Assembly (NCBI GenBank): GCA_036406475.1
Contig: DASXBA010000151.1
Span: forward strand, 1-13,027
Source: DASXBA01 sp036406475
GTDB lineage: Bacteria > Actinomycetota > Thermoleophilia > Solirubrobacterales > Thermoleophilaceae
Reading direction: 5' to 3'
Length of the DNA stretch: 13,027 bases
Both the position numbers and the translations under genes were made by a program. The notes under the pieces are model-generated. The model did not search any database, was not told the origin of the DNA, and was given only the letters and a program-made list of their open reading frames with translations. Each line of letters starts with the position of its first letter. The stretch's first letter is position 1. Positions 12,797 to 13,027 of this stretch are shown in pieces.

Positions 12797-13027
12797 GGAG
12801 CCCGCGGTCGACCCAGGCGATGATGCCGCCGTCGAGGTTGTAGGCCTCGCGGCCGGCTCCCCGGAAGGCTTGGGTCGCCACTGCGGAGCGCGAGCCGGTG
12901 CGGCAGTAGAAGACGATCGGCTCGTCCGGAGCGAGCGAACCGGCCTCGGCGGCAAGGCGGTCCATCACGATGTGGCGGTCGCCGTCGATCCGGCCGGCCT
13001 CGTGCTCGTAGTCCTCGCGGATGTCGA
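12768..13027 (-). CDS. Rhodanese-domain sulfurtransferase (partial, N-terminus beyond the right edge)
   Basis: The frame enters from the right edge as DIREDYEHEAGRIDGDRHIV and runs to a TGA at 12768. It shows a single rhodanese fold. The active loop IVFYCRTGSRSAVA carries the persulfide-forming cysteine in CRTGSR, and NLDGGIIAWVDRGLPI is the usual C-terminal signature. It would move sulfane sulfur between thiols such as thiosulfate and a protein acceptor. The start is not in the window. An internal ATG near 12965 would remove the first strand and is not a credible start. It overlaps the PfkB gene tail to tail by 29 bp. Confidence 0.88.
   Translation of the reverse strand, partial: DIREDYEHEAGRIDGDRHIVMDRLAAEAGSLAPDEPIVFYCRTGSRSAVATQAFRGAGREAYNLDGGIIAWVDRGLPIEGEVAPH

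Overview
The window is 13 kb of very GC-rich DNA with strong third-position G/C bias, frequent GTG starts and tightly packed genes. Its content includes a DipZ-type fused thiol-disulfide protein, a DHA2 drug transporter, a HxlR regulator with a C-terminal cysteine cluster, a secreted M15-like protein, and a membrane NlpC/P60 protein. This fits a high-GC actinobacterium, perhaps of the Thermoleophilia (Solirubrobacterales-like). That placement is an inference from gene content and composition, not a proof. No rRNA, tRNA, CRISPR array or insertion sequence was seen.

Layout from left to right. A partial PaaI-like hotdog thioesterase (minus, cut by the left edge) faces away from a dipZ-like gene (plus), which is followed by an aldehyde dehydrogenase (plus). 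The aldehyde dehydrogenase ends in a 12-bp GC-rich stem that directly abuts a 48-bp imperfect palindrome. Next come a secreted M15-like metallopeptidase and a 3Fe-4S-type ferredoxin (plus). They meet a small tail-TM protein carrying two copies of an HDVLAAEEF repeat (minus). A DUF1244 gene and a membrane-anchored NlpC/P60 gene (plus) converge on two HtrA-like serine protease genes (minus), which are coupled by an ATGA overlap. A 16-bp palindrome and back-to-back -10 elements separate the protease pair from a divergent HxlR regulator. Behind the regulator lie a TM protein with a Thr/Gly-rich repeat tail and a cupin (plus). A SHOCT-domain gene and arfB (minus) follow, then an MFS exporter (plus), a probable small minus-strand gene overlapping the exporter's end, a PfkB-type kinase (plus) and a partial rhodanese (minus, cut by the right edge).

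Functional themes are envelope and redox homeostasis (DipZ, the cysteine-containing secreted M15-like protein, NlpC/P60, rhodanese, ferredoxin), protein quality control (the HtrA pair, ArfB ribosome rescue) and detoxification (aldehyde dehydrogenase, exporter). The strongest candidate for a linked, little-described unit is 6083-9270: two apparently cytoplasmic HtrA-like proteases sharing an operator-like control region with a cysteine-cluster HxlR regulator that leads its own short gene run.

Gene orientation flips repeatedly. Convergent neighbours overlap by 4, 4, 12 and 29 bp, or about 149 bp if the small minus gene is real, and no obvious terminator separates them. Only the 173 bp between the aldehyde dehydrogenase and the M15-like gene is a sizeable non-coding stretch. 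No gene-free stretch exceeds 300 bases.
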